64,000 nt of DNA from Parietaria judaica (taxonomy: Eukaryota; Streptophyta; Magnoliopsida; Rosales; Urticaceae): the NCBI GenBank assembly GCA_954871525.1, contig OX940863.1, positions 39,604,501-39,668,500 of the forward strand. The letters are read 5' to 3'. The notes under the pieces were generated by a model, which saw only the letters and a list, made by a program, of their open reading frames with translations, had not been told where the DNA came from and did no database searches. Each line of letters opens with the position of its first letter. Position 1 is the first letter of the stretch. This document shows, in pieces, positions 46,010 through 55,270 of this stretch. Both the position numbers and the translations under genes were made by a program.

Positions 46010-46385
46010 TCTGCGGCATCCGCCGCGGCAAGGTATTATTAGCCGCGGCGGATCCTATCCAACGACACAAAACAGTGTCGTCGTATCACCAACCGCGGCG
46101 ATTTATAGTTCGCCGCGGCTGAACCTGTCTCAAAATCTTACAGAGGCTACGGGTTGATTTTCATCCAGTATTAGCCGCGGCAAAAAAAATTTGCCGCGGC
46201 GGATCCTATCCAACGACACTAAAAAGTGTTGTCGTCTCACCAGCCGCGGCAATTTATAGTTCGCCGCGGCTAAACCTCTTTCAAAATATTACAGAGGCCA
46301 CGGGTTGATTTTCAGCCAGATTTAGCCGCGGCATATTATGGTTTGCCGCGGCTAATATGACTTTCGACGACATCTTTTTGTGTCC
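46010..46385. repeat. internal palindrome array upstream of TNP2
   Basis: Two units of about 151 bp (GGATCCTATCC at 46050 and 46201), each with a CGACAC...GTGTCGTCG hairpin and several GCCGCGGC motifs. It lies just upstream of the TNP2-type start and downstream of the PF20167-like gene. Confidence 0.9.
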
Positions 46386-46721
46386 TTGAATTTTTAGTGG
46401 AAGAAATTATTTCAAAATTTTAATTATTGTATTTTACTGTATTTAAGTAAATAAATAAACATAGTAATTAAATTATTTTTTTGAATTTTTATTTCGAAAA
46501 TGAAATACATTTAAATAATTAAGTAAATATGGAAAATAATTAAACATAATTTTAAAAAAGTAATAAACTATAAATTGTAAATTATAAATTATAAAAACCA
46601 AATTCAACAAATACTAATTAAACTGTAAATTGTTCAACAACGTAAACAAAATAACAAGATAATTAAAAATTGTTCAAAAATAAAGAAAAATAAACAAAAT
46701 AACAAGATAATTAAAAATTGT

Positions 46722-48022
46722 TCACACATTTTCGTCCATCCCGTCTTGACCGCCACCTTCGTTTTCGCCGCGTGCATTGCCGGAGCCGCCTGCCTCTCCG
46801 GGAATGGGATAATAGTCGGGATATCCCGCCGGCCAGACCGGTGCTGGATACGGATTTGGTGGCTGGAAGTTCGGATCTTGAGCCATCCGGTAGCTGCGGT
46901 CGTAACTCATGAACTCGTACATCGCTCGCTGACTATGAGCCATATACGCCCTCATGGGAATGTCGTCGTACGTATACTCCGGCTCTGGTTGGGCGGGTTG
47001 AATCACAAGATGTTGGAGTCTACGTGATGCGTGAATCACCGATGGATGCAATGTTCGTATCCAAGCGTCGTCGAAGTCACCTCCTTTGGCAAACTGGAGA
47101 TCCAGAGGTTTAATCTCGACCTAAACAATCAAATTCAATATTCAAAGTTAGTATAAAAAAATATAACAACATACAAATTAATCAAATACCGGCATAAAAC
47201 ATACCCCGGCATTAATGCAAAGACCGGAAATGAGGAACGGGAATCCCAATGCGCTCTTCCCAGTGGTGTAGATGACCTTGTTCATGTGGTGGAGAATCTC
47301 TCGACCGACATCGATGTTCAACCCTTTTGCGCAGGCGTAGATAAGCTTCAGAAAATCAAACTGAAGCTCCGTGAAGTGAAGATGCGGGTAAATATGGTAA
47401 CCGACAAAGTACATCCAAATTTTCCCGATCACAGACAACTGACTCTTTTCAAGGCGAGACTCCCCAGCTCTTGAATGCCATTGCACACCGGGTTGCGCAA
47501 TGACCGCCTCCATGTCGTCGTAAAAGGCCTTGTCCAATTCCATCCCCGGACCTGGGTAATGATTGTGTTGATCCTCCTTTACGGTCAGATTCGGAGTGCC
47601 AAAGTACGCATTTATGGTCTCCGAAGTGACGGGGACGCGCACATTTTGAACCCAGACGAACCCATCCTTGATTGTGTCGGGAAGGGCCGTGTAGAACTCG
47701 AGGACAATGCTGTGATACACCACGTTCACAGGCTCGATCATGAACTCCCGCCAACCCCTTCGTTGATAGTTGGCGTTGACGAGGTCATTCACCGCATTTG
47801 ATACGAGCGGCAATTCTGTGAACCCACGCTCGGAGCACAGTTTCTGCGTGCATATCTGCTTGTAGCGTGTCCTGCCGCAATCGTCTTAAAAGCATTCTCC
47901 GGCGGCGGCGGCGGTGGAGGCTCTGGGACCGTTTCTTCGACCGTTTCTTCGACCTCGTCTTCCGGGCCGCGCTAATGCTTGCCCCGTTTCGCCGTTACGT
48001 TCCGTCTCAATTTCGGGGCCAT
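46722..48022 (-). pseudogene. PF20167-like plant transposon protein, two exons, broken N-terminus
   Basis: The likely start is the ATG at 48022 (MAPKLRRNVTAKRGK). The main exon ends at the donor 47205/47204 and the second exon is 47120-46722, joined in phase. The core (LPLVSNAVNDLVNANYQRRG, NVVYHSIVLEFYTALP, VRVPVTSETINAYFGTPNL, GKSALGFPFLISGLCINAG) matches, from memory, the 'putative plant transposon protein' family found in many plant elements. It has no known enzymatic motif. The C-terminal exon is rich in Pro, Tyr and Gly, then acidic. An in-frame TAG (about 47977) and a frame change (about 47870) break the N-terminal part, while the rest is clean. Confidence 0.65.
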
Positions 48023-48689
48023 TGTATCTGAAAAAAATAAATAGAAGAAGCATATATTCACAATTCCAATTCCAATCAAAACCTAAATTAATCACAATTT
48101 TCGAAACCCCAATTCACAATTCCAAAACCTAAATCAAATCACAATATCAAACCCTAAACTAATCACAATTCAAATATAATTTTCGAACTAAATTCCTAAA
48201 TCAATCACAAAATCAAAACCCTAGAAATCTAATTCCTAAATCAATCACAAACTCAAAACTTTAAATTCCAAATCCTAATTCAATACAAAATCAATTCACA
48301 ATTCCAAAACCTAAATAAAATCACAATATCAAACCCTAAACTAATCACAATTCAAATATAATTTTCGAACTAAATTCCTAAATCAATCACAAAATCAAAA
48401 CCCTAGAAATCTAATTCCTAAATCAATCACAAACTCAAAACTTTAAATTCCACTATTAAATCGAAGAAAAAAATCATACCTTAATGCTTTGGGCGACGGC
48501 GAGCGACGGCAAAACACGGCGGGAGACGGCAAGCGACGGCAAAGTACGGCGAGAGGAGAGACGGCGTGCGACGGCAAACTACGGCGGCTAGGGTTCGAGA
48601 ATGGTCAGGCGGAGGCGAGAGCGAGAAAGAGAGAGAGAGAGGTGCAGACGGCTAGGGTTCGTGAGGAAATGCGAAACTCTTAAAACACG

Positions 48690-49052
48690 ATAATTCGCCG
48701 CGGCGAACTTATAATCGCCGCGGCTAATTATTCCAACGACACATTTTAGTGTCGTTGTCGTTTGCTGTTCCGACGACGGATAAATTTGTGTCGTCGGATC
48801 ACAGTTCGCCGCGGCGTATTCTTTCTAGCCGCGGCGAAACATGCTTAATAGTACACATGAGTAGACAACAGAAATTTATGTGTCGTCGGAATACAATTCG
48901 CCGCGGCGAACGAGTACTAGCCGCGGCGAATCATTATTTTCTACGACATATAAAAATTTCCGTCGTCATAAGTGTATTTTTTTAAATTTCGACGACGGAT
49001 TTTTTCTTCCGTAGTCGAATCTCCGTAGTATAATCTCATATTTGTAGTAGTG
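48690..49052. repeat. right TIR and subterminal repeat array of the CACTA element
   Basis: Repeated CGCCGCGGCGAA and TGTCGTCGGA motifs lead to the terminal TATTTGTAGTAGTG. Because all genes read leftward, this is the promoter end of the element. Just inside it, 48490-48570 is a short GCGACGGC-rich repeat. Confidence 0.9.
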
Positions 49053-49055
49053 CCA

Positions 49056-49465
49056 GGATTCTGCAATCATTTCCCCGATCGAAAGGAGCCTCAGCTAGAG
49101 AGGGATCAACCATCTTTTTTCCTGGCGGATCCCCAAAAGCCTCTTCCTTTGCCATTTCCATTAGAATCACATGGATTTTTGTACGCAGGACACCGTGTGA
49201 CGAGAAGGCATATGAGCAGGCCTAGGTGATTTTTCACCACAAGATGGCGACTTGACCGGCATGTTAATGTGCGGAGAAGCACGCCGAAAGTCTACTCCGA
49301 AATACCGGCCTTACATTGAAGAAGTTGAATCAATCACTTATTGTTAATAATAAAGTCCTTGTTCAAATGATTTTTACTTTCTTTCTAGTAAACAGACAAA
49401 GCATTCGCCTCTAATACCTAGATGGCTCAGGCGGAAGCAGCGAATTGCGGGTAACAAGCCGGGAA
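49056..49465 (-). other. coding-like remnant bridging the CACTA insertion site
   Basis: If the CACTA element and one copy of its CCA duplication are removed, a minus-strand frame stays open from about 49225 across the junction to about 36980 (KKMVDPSLAEAPFDRG, then ILDQMGSFQGARASPL). The frame is cut by the LTR terminus at 36968. Other frames over 49140-49250 are also partly open, and I recognise no family. This may be an exon of a broken host gene or an older element. Confidence 0.2.
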
Positions 49466-49470
49466 GGTTC

Positions 49471-50532
49471 TGTCACACCCTAAAATCCTTAGAGAGGATC
49501 CGTGCCCGGGGAAGCACGGGAAGGAGGCCCAACAAGCCTCCCGGGCGTTAGACAGGTGATTTTACGCGTCCGAAGAAGTCTTGGTGTGCCAAGCAGAAGT
49601 CTCGGTGGGCCGAGCACACTTGCGGGAGTCTTACGCAGGTAACTTGACGAATGGAAACTCACCATAGGTGCACGACGGATACCCGGGCCACGAGAGAGGC
49701 CTAGGCGTGCACAAGGCAAAGGAAGAAATCAAGGGAACGCTAGATAATGGCGCAAGGGAACGTTGGATAACGCGCCAAGGAAGTGGGCCAAGCGAATGGG
49801 CTGCCAGGCCCATGCGCATAGCGAGAAGATGCATTACGCGGGCAGCGAGGGAACACGCGGGCAGCTGGGGCAGCGACACGCGCACTCGGGCAGGGGAAGT
49901 CACGCGCGACAGGGCAGCGTCACCCACGCGGTTACGCAGCGCGCGTCACCCACGCGGAATTGGCGAGCATCACCCACGCGGAATTGGCGAGCGTCACCCA
50001 CACGTTTTGGCCAGCCTTCACACGGATTGCACACGAAGATTGAGGATCAAGAAAGGGAAAGACGCGTGAAGAAGATAGCGGCCAAAAAGGGGAAACGCGT
50101 GCTAAGGATAAAGCTTCAAGATAGGATCGCGTCTAGAGTTAGATTTCGACTAGGATTAGGATTATCTTAGCCTTGCCTATTTAAAGAGCCATGTTGGCCG
50201 AGTTTATTCATTCATTCGTTTATTCTCTAGCATTAGTTTAGGCTTAGAGTTAAGTCTTACTAGGGATAAGTCTTATAGATTCGAGTACGGTCCGTGCACG
50301 AGTTAAAGTGCCGAGTCAGCAGAGTCTGTAATCCTTTTGAGTATTAATAAAAGCTTAAGGTTGAGGTGTGCCTCGTATATGATTGTCTTGAGTGATTTAA
50401 ATACTTAGTGAGAGTGAGTGAATCCAATTGAGGAAGGGCCTCGGTTGTTAAGGCTGGTCGGATTCGGGGGAATTCGACGCCGCATAGGGAATTTCGTTAA
50501 GAAAAGATAACGGAAGAATTAACCCTGTGACA
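49471..50532 (+). repeat. 5' LTR of the Gag-chromodomain element
   Basis: Starts TGTCACACCC and ends CCCTGTGACA, giving a 6-bp inverted end. Tandem GCGTCACCCACGCGGAATTG-like units lie at 49915-50000. TATA-like CTATTTAAAG at about 50178 and AATAAA at about 50346 mark promoter and polyadenylation signals. Confidence 0.95.
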
Positions 50533-50534
50533 AG

Positions 50535-50546
50535 TGGTATCAGAGC
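50535..50546 (+). other. primer-binding site (initiator tRNA-Met)
   Basis: TGGTATCAGAGC starts two bases after the 5' LTR. It is the same site as in the chromovirus at 14437. Confidence 0.93.
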
Positions 50547-50564
50547 AGATTTTTGTCTTCAAGA

Positions 50565-52553
50565 ATGGTGAAGGCAATGCGATCGACGACATTGGAGTCG
50601 CTGGTTGATGAACCGGCCAATGACGAGAAGTCCTTAGACGAACAGGTGCTCGCGCATTCAGTGGAGATCAAGGAACTCAAGAAGATGATCTTAGAAGCTC
50701 AGAAGGAGATGGTCGCCCAGACTGACGTTATACTCGATCGACTTACGGAGGTTACTGCACAGTTATCGGAAAGAGTTACAGATTTGGAGGCCGATGTTAG
50801 ACTTATCAAGCGAGCGACGGACAGCTTGCCAAGCGGAGTTAACAAAGGTGCTGGTCCGAGGTTCAAGGTTCCCGAGCCGAAACCCTTCAGCGGGGTGCGA
50901 GACGCAAAGGAGCTAGAGAATTTTCTATGGGACATGGAGCAATACTTCAAAGCGGCTCACGTGGATTCCGACGACAAGGTAACGATCACGAGTATGTACA
51001 TGCAGGGAGATGCTAAGCTGTGGTGGAGAACCCGGCTAACCGAAGGAGTCGGCCTAAAGGGGGAAAGCATCAAGACTTGGGACGATCTGAAGACGGGGCT
51101 AAAGACTCAGTTCCTGCCCGTGAACGCGGCATGGATTGCGAGAGACGCATTAAAGAGGTTAAGGCAAACCGGATCGATTCGCGATTATGTGAAGGAGTTT
51201 AGCTCGTTAATGCTAGATATCCGTAACATGTCCGAGGAGGACAAGCTGTTTAACTTCCTTTCAGGATTACAGCCTTCGGCTCAGACGGAATTGAGGCGAA
51301 GAAACGTTCGTGACCTACAAACTGCAATGGCGGCAGCAGACGGGTTAGTCGACTACGAGTTCAATCACACCCCGGCGCGGACAGATCGGAGGGAGAACTC
51401 AGACGGGAGCAATAAAAGCCAAGATGAACTTCCAAGACGGGACAGAAGGCAAGAGCAGGGATCGGCCAAGGGAAGGTCGGACCGAAGCAACTCCAGAGGG
51501 GGTCTACGGTGCTTCCTTTGTGACGGTCCCCACATTACGAGAGAATGCCCGACGACGATGAAGTTAACGGCCATGGCTGCCCGAGACGAAACACCCGAAC
51601 AACCAGAGGAGGTTCCTGCCAGAATGGGATGCCTGCAGTCGCTCAATGCCATATGGGTGGTGAGCCCCGAGAGAAAGCGAGCCACACCCACGGAAGTGAC
51701 AACCGACAGCGAGCAAGAGTCCGAAGACGCGAACGTTATTCCACACTGCGGTAGTGTGAAGTGTCCGCTACCCACCCTAGGGACACCCGACGGGAATGAG
51801 AGACAGGAGCCTACAGTGCCCTTGGCGGCTAGAGATGATGCCAGCCAAGAAACGGGTAAGGTGACATTAGCTTTTGTTGAGACAGGGTACCCGGCTAATG
51901 CACTAGGAGAGGAACCCGTGGAGAGGAGCAAGGCCCCTTCCCCGAGGAAGCACAAGCACGAGTTCGGAACGAGACCGACAACTCGAGTCCCACACGTGAA
52001 GACGCCAATAGAGATGGTGCAGAAAAGGGTGAAGCGTAAAGGGGATAAGAAAAGACGGTGTAGACAGTTCGAGAGAGGCGACAAGGTGTTGCTAAAACTG
52101 ACGCCGCAAATGAGAACGAAGTTACCGGACGAAGTTCAAACGACCGAGTTACTTAGGTATCAAGGTCCCTTCGATGTGTCGAAGAAGGTCGGGGATGAGA
52201 TGTACCGCCTTGAATTGCCGACAGAGATGAAGAACCTCCATTCAACCGTCCACGGAAGCTTCTTGAGGCCGTATCACGAGGATTCAGAGCGGAAGAGGTT
52301 TCAAGAGAAGAGAACAGAGTACGGAGCTAGATCGGGGAAGAGAGTCCATCAGATTCTAGACCGTCGGACGAGTTTGAAGAATGGTAGAGACGAACTCTTG
52401 GTTCATTGGGAAGGGAGTAAAACGTGCGACGCTACGTGGGAGCGTGACGATGCCCTTTGGCGATTCAGGAGCAAAGAGATGAAGACATGCTCAGAAGAAA
52501 ACTCGACGAGGACGTCGGTTCAATCCGGCGGGGGAGAGTTTGTCACACCCTAA
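50565..52553 (+). CDS. Gag fused to integrase C-terminus and chromodomain
   Basis: 662 aa from the ATG at 50565; an upstream in-frame TTG is not preferred. Order: a predicted coiled coil at about 15-90 (EIKELKKMILEAQKEM, LERV-type heptads); a retrotransposon Gag capsid region at about 100-270 (PKPFSGVRDAKELENFLWDM, GDAKLWWRTRL, DYVKEFSSLMLDI); a basic linker; a zinc knuckle CFLCDGPHITREC (316); an acidic/Pro-rich linker; an integrase C-terminal region (FERGDKVLLKL from 502, then HSTVHGSFLRPY); and a chromodomain at about 594-630 (DELLVHWEGSKTCDATWE). Protease, RT, RNase H, the integrase zinc finger and DDE core are absent without any frame break. The stop codon is 13 bp inside the 3' LTR. Such a protein could assemble particles and carry a chromatin-targeting tail while borrowing enzymes from a partner; that role is inferred. 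Confidence 0.92.
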   Translation: MVKAMRSTTLESLVDEPANDEKSLDEQVLAHSVEIKELKKMILEAQKEMVAQTDVILDRLTEVTAQLSERVTDLEADVRLIKRATDSLPSGVNKGAGPRFKVPEPKPFSGVRDAKELENFLWDMEQYFKAAHVDSDDKVTITSMYMQGDAKLWWRTRLTEGVGLKGESIKTWDDLKTGLKTQFLPVNAAWIARDALKRLRQTGSIRDYVKEFSSLMLDIRNMSEEDKLFNFLSGLQPSAQTELRRRNVRDLQTAMAAADGLVDYEFNHTPARTDRRENSDGSNKSQDELPRRDRRQEQGSAKGRSDRSNSRGGLRCFLCDGPHITRECPTTMKLTAMAARDETPEQPEEVPARMGCLQSLNAIWVVSPERKRATPTEVTTDSEQESEDANVIPHCGSVKCPLPTLGTPDGNERQEPTVPLAARDDASQETGKVTLAFVETGYPANALGEEPVERSKAPSPRKHKHEFGTRPTTRVPHVKTPIEMVQKRVKRKGDKKRRCRQFERGDKVLLKLTPQMRTKLPDEVQTTELLRYQGPFDVSKKVGDEMYRLELPTEMKNLHSTVHGSFLRPYHEDSERKRFQEKRTEYGARSGKRVHQILDRRTSLKNGRDELLVHWEGSKTCDATWERDDALWRFRSKEMKTCSEENSTRTSVQSGGGEFVTP

Positions 52554-53602
52554 AATCCTTAGAGAGGATCCATGCCCGGGGAAGCACGGGAAGGAGGCCC
52601 AACAAGCCTCCCGGGCGTTAGACAGGTGATTTTACGCGTCCGAAGAAGTCTTGGTGTGCCAAGCAGAAGTCTCGGTGGGCCGAACACACTTGCGGGAGTC
52701 TTACGCAGGTAACTTGACGAATGGAAACTCACCATAGGTGCACGACGGATACCCGGGCCACGAGAGAGGCCTAGGCGTGCACAAGGCAAAGGAAGAAATC
52801 AAGGGAACGCTAGATAATGGCGCAAGGGAACGTTGGATAACGCGCCAAGGAAGTGGGCCAAGCGAATGGGCTGTCAGGCCCATGCGCATAGCGAGAAGAT
52901 GCATTACGCGGGCAGCGAGGGAACACGCGGGCAGCTGGGGCAGCGACACGCGCACTCGGGCAGGGGAAGTCACGCGCGACAAGGCAGCGTCACCCACGCG
53001 GTTACGCAGCGCGCGTCACCCACGCGGAATTGGCGAGCATCACCCACGCGGAATTGGCGAGCGTCACCCACACGTTTTGGCCAGCCTTCACACGGATTGC
53101 ACACGAAGATTGAGGATCAAGAAAGGGAAAGACGCGTGAAGAAGATAGCGGCCAAAAAGGGGAAACGCGTGCTAAGGATAAAGCTTCAAGATAGGATCGC
53201 GTCTAGAGTTAGATTTCGACTAGGATTAGGATTATCTTAGCCTTGCCTATTTAAAGAGCCATGTTGGCCGAGTTTATTCATTCATTCGTTTATTCTCTAG
53301 CATTAGTTTAGGCTTAGAGTTAAGTCTTACTAGGGATAAGTCTTATAGATTCGAGTACGGTCCGTGCACGAGTTAAAGTGCCGAGTCAGCAGAGTCTGTA
53401 ATCCTTTTGAGTATTAATAAAAGCTTAAGGTTGAGGTGTGCCTCGTATATGATTGTCTTGAGTGATTTAAATACTTAGTGAGAGTGAGTGAATCCAATTG
53501 AGGAAGGGCCTCGGTTGTTAAGGCTGGTCGGATTCGGGGGAATTCGACGCCGCATAGGGAATTTCGTTAAGAAAAGATAACGGAAGAATTAACCCTGTGA
53601 CA
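52541..53602 (+). repeat. 3' LTR of the Gag-chromodomain element
   Basis: 1,062 bp. It differs from the 5' copy at about 52572, 52684, 52874 and 52981 (all G/A or C/T changes). Followed directly by the duplication GGTTC. Confidence 0.95.
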
Positions 53603-53607
53603 GGTTC

Positions 53608-54653
53608 CTTAGTCGAGACCTTGGCCTGATAACAAGGAGCCCGAAAATAGACCCAGTAAACAACATTAAGAACAACCGTTGCAAAAAAAATAAAGTGGAA
53701 TATACCATTATTTTTTTTTTACCAACTTATAAGTATTTAAACGGCATACTTAAGCCAATAGTACCAATTTTCTTGCTAAGAATAAAAAAAAGAACCACGA
53801 GAATGAAGAATCTATAAAGATATGCAAATCTTTATCAATTTAAATTTAGTCAAAACACTTACAAGCTATGTCTCGTATTTAAAATATCATATATATTTCC
53901 TAAATATTCGAAGACAGATAATATAAAAGTAAACAATAATGTATTATGCGATTCCAAAAAAAAAAAGAAGGTATCTATGGTATATCCTCAGACCTCAAGT
54001 AATAATAGAATTGCCCATACTCCATACTGAGTGGAGTGTTAGTTATTCATTGCTATAATGTATACTATATGGCATATGCATTTAATAAATTATTAGCAAT
54101 AGGATGTCCGAAAATCTTTCATCAAAATTTTTAGTAGTAGTTTGGCATAAATGTTTTGGGAATTATGTGGCAAAATACCTATATGTTACAAAAAAGTACG
54201 ATTTATATAAAAAAATTCAATAATGTAAATAAGTTTGGCATAAGTAATTAAGTTTTTTTGTTAACTCCTTGCCGTAAAATTTCATGCGACAACTTATGAT
54301 TTGACCATATTCTTGCTCTTTTTACCACGTTTTTTTTTACTGTTTTGACGACAAAGATTGACTTATTTGTGCCTTTATTTTTGTATTGTGGAACACGTTT
54401 TGACTATTATTAATGAATTTATTGGTTGTTATAAACTCTTTATAGCTCTTATAACTCATAAGGGACAAAAACATAACGTTGAACTTCACGAAAAGAAATT
54501 TATAAAAAAAATCATGCCAAACATTTTTGCAACATTAGAAAAACAAAAATTGAGAATTTATATCGTACTTTTATGACATGTGCATACTTCGGCCAGAAAT
54601 ATTCCCTACTAATTGAAAAGTTTATCACGTAAGTCTTTGACCTTTCATTTAAA

Positions 54654-54686
<33 letters not shown>

Positions 54687-55270
54687 ATATATATATATAT
54701 ATGATAAGAACCGAGATCATCTTTAATGAAAATCATGGTTTCATTAAGACTACAAGATAAAATAAATTATTTTGAGTCTTAATGCGCGAAAAATGGCTTA
54801 ACTGAGAACCCGATCCACGGTTCGAGCCCTGGGCCGAATCTGGTGGTCGCGTGGGCGGTCAAATGTGGAGTCAACGCGGGTTGAATGATGATCGTCAAAG
54901 GTTGAGGAAAATCCTCCGTTCTTGGCAAGGCTCCGGGCTATTCTTGGCGATCCTTGATTATTTTCCTTCCTCGGCGAGAGAGGACCTGCAAAAAAGAAAT
55001 AATTGATGTCGCGCCCCGTCACTATAGCAGGGTTGCCTACGTATCGTCTCGTAATCCAGGTGAATCAGGTCATCACGTAGTTCAGGGTCAGTGATAAATG
55101 GATGACTGAGGATGTGGTTTCACTCGTCGGTGAAGCCGATGTTGGCAGTGCGGGGGTGACCGTCTCAGATTTCCGTGTGTAAATAATTAAAATACGTAAA
55201 CTAAATATCACCAAAAGGATTAAACTTTATATTAAATAACAAGAAGTTGTCTATCACAAGAACGTCTTTG
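53608..55270. other. AT-rich spacer with LTR-like remnants
   Basis: No gene. A (CA)n(TA)n run lies at 54654-54702. A GC-richer part (54790-55180, with GTCGCGCCCCGTCAC and GGGTTGCCTACGTATC) looks like degraded retroelement DNA, but no ends or duplication could be set. Confidence 0.3.
54654..54702. repeat. (CA)n(TA)n microsatellite
   Basis: A compound dinucleotide run: CA units, then two TA blocks. Confidence 0.88.

Larger units (their letters stand above)
37038..49052 (-). mobile_element. complete CACTA (En/Spm) DNA transposon
   Basis: 12,015 bp. Both ends carry the 14-bp inverted repeat CACTACTACAAATA (37038-37051 and 49039-49052). The 3-bp duplication CCA flanks it (37035-37037 and 49053-49055), as expected for CACTA elements. 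Three genes are all on the minus strand, in transcription order: a PF20167-like protein, a TNP2-type transposase, and a Ptta/EnSpm-type protein plus Ulp1-like protease. All three carry breaks, so this copy is probably not autonomous. Palindrome-rich repeat arrays lie at both ends and between the genes. Confidence 0.95.
49471..53602 (+). mobile_element. non-autonomous LTR retrotransposon encoding a Gag-chromodomain fusion
   Basis: 4,132 bp with a perfect 5-bp duplication GGTTC (49466-49470, 53603-53607). The LTRs are both 1,062 bp and I count four differences, all transitions, so insertion is very recent. The tRNA-Met primer site TGGTATCAGAGC lies at 50535-50546, and the purine-rich GGCGGGGGAGAG at 52527-52538 precedes the 3' LTR. 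The only gene is one intact 662-aa frame. Organisation resembles the TR-GAG class, but with integrase C-terminus and chromodomain retained. Confidence 0.95.

Noticed and set aside
37070..49020. repeated palindromes considered as a CRISPR-like array
   Set aside because: Spacing is irregular, the spacers are themselves repeated, and the context is a plant CACTA element.
49668..50170. open frames in the LTRs of the Gag-chromodomain element, present in both copies
   Set aside because: They lie in LTR sequence with GCGTCACCCACGCGG tandem repeats that stay open in several frames. No domain is seen, and the copies are identical only because the LTRs are.
51365..52084. 239-residue minus-strand frame
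   Set aside because: A shadow of the well-supported Gag-chromodomain frame on the plus strand.
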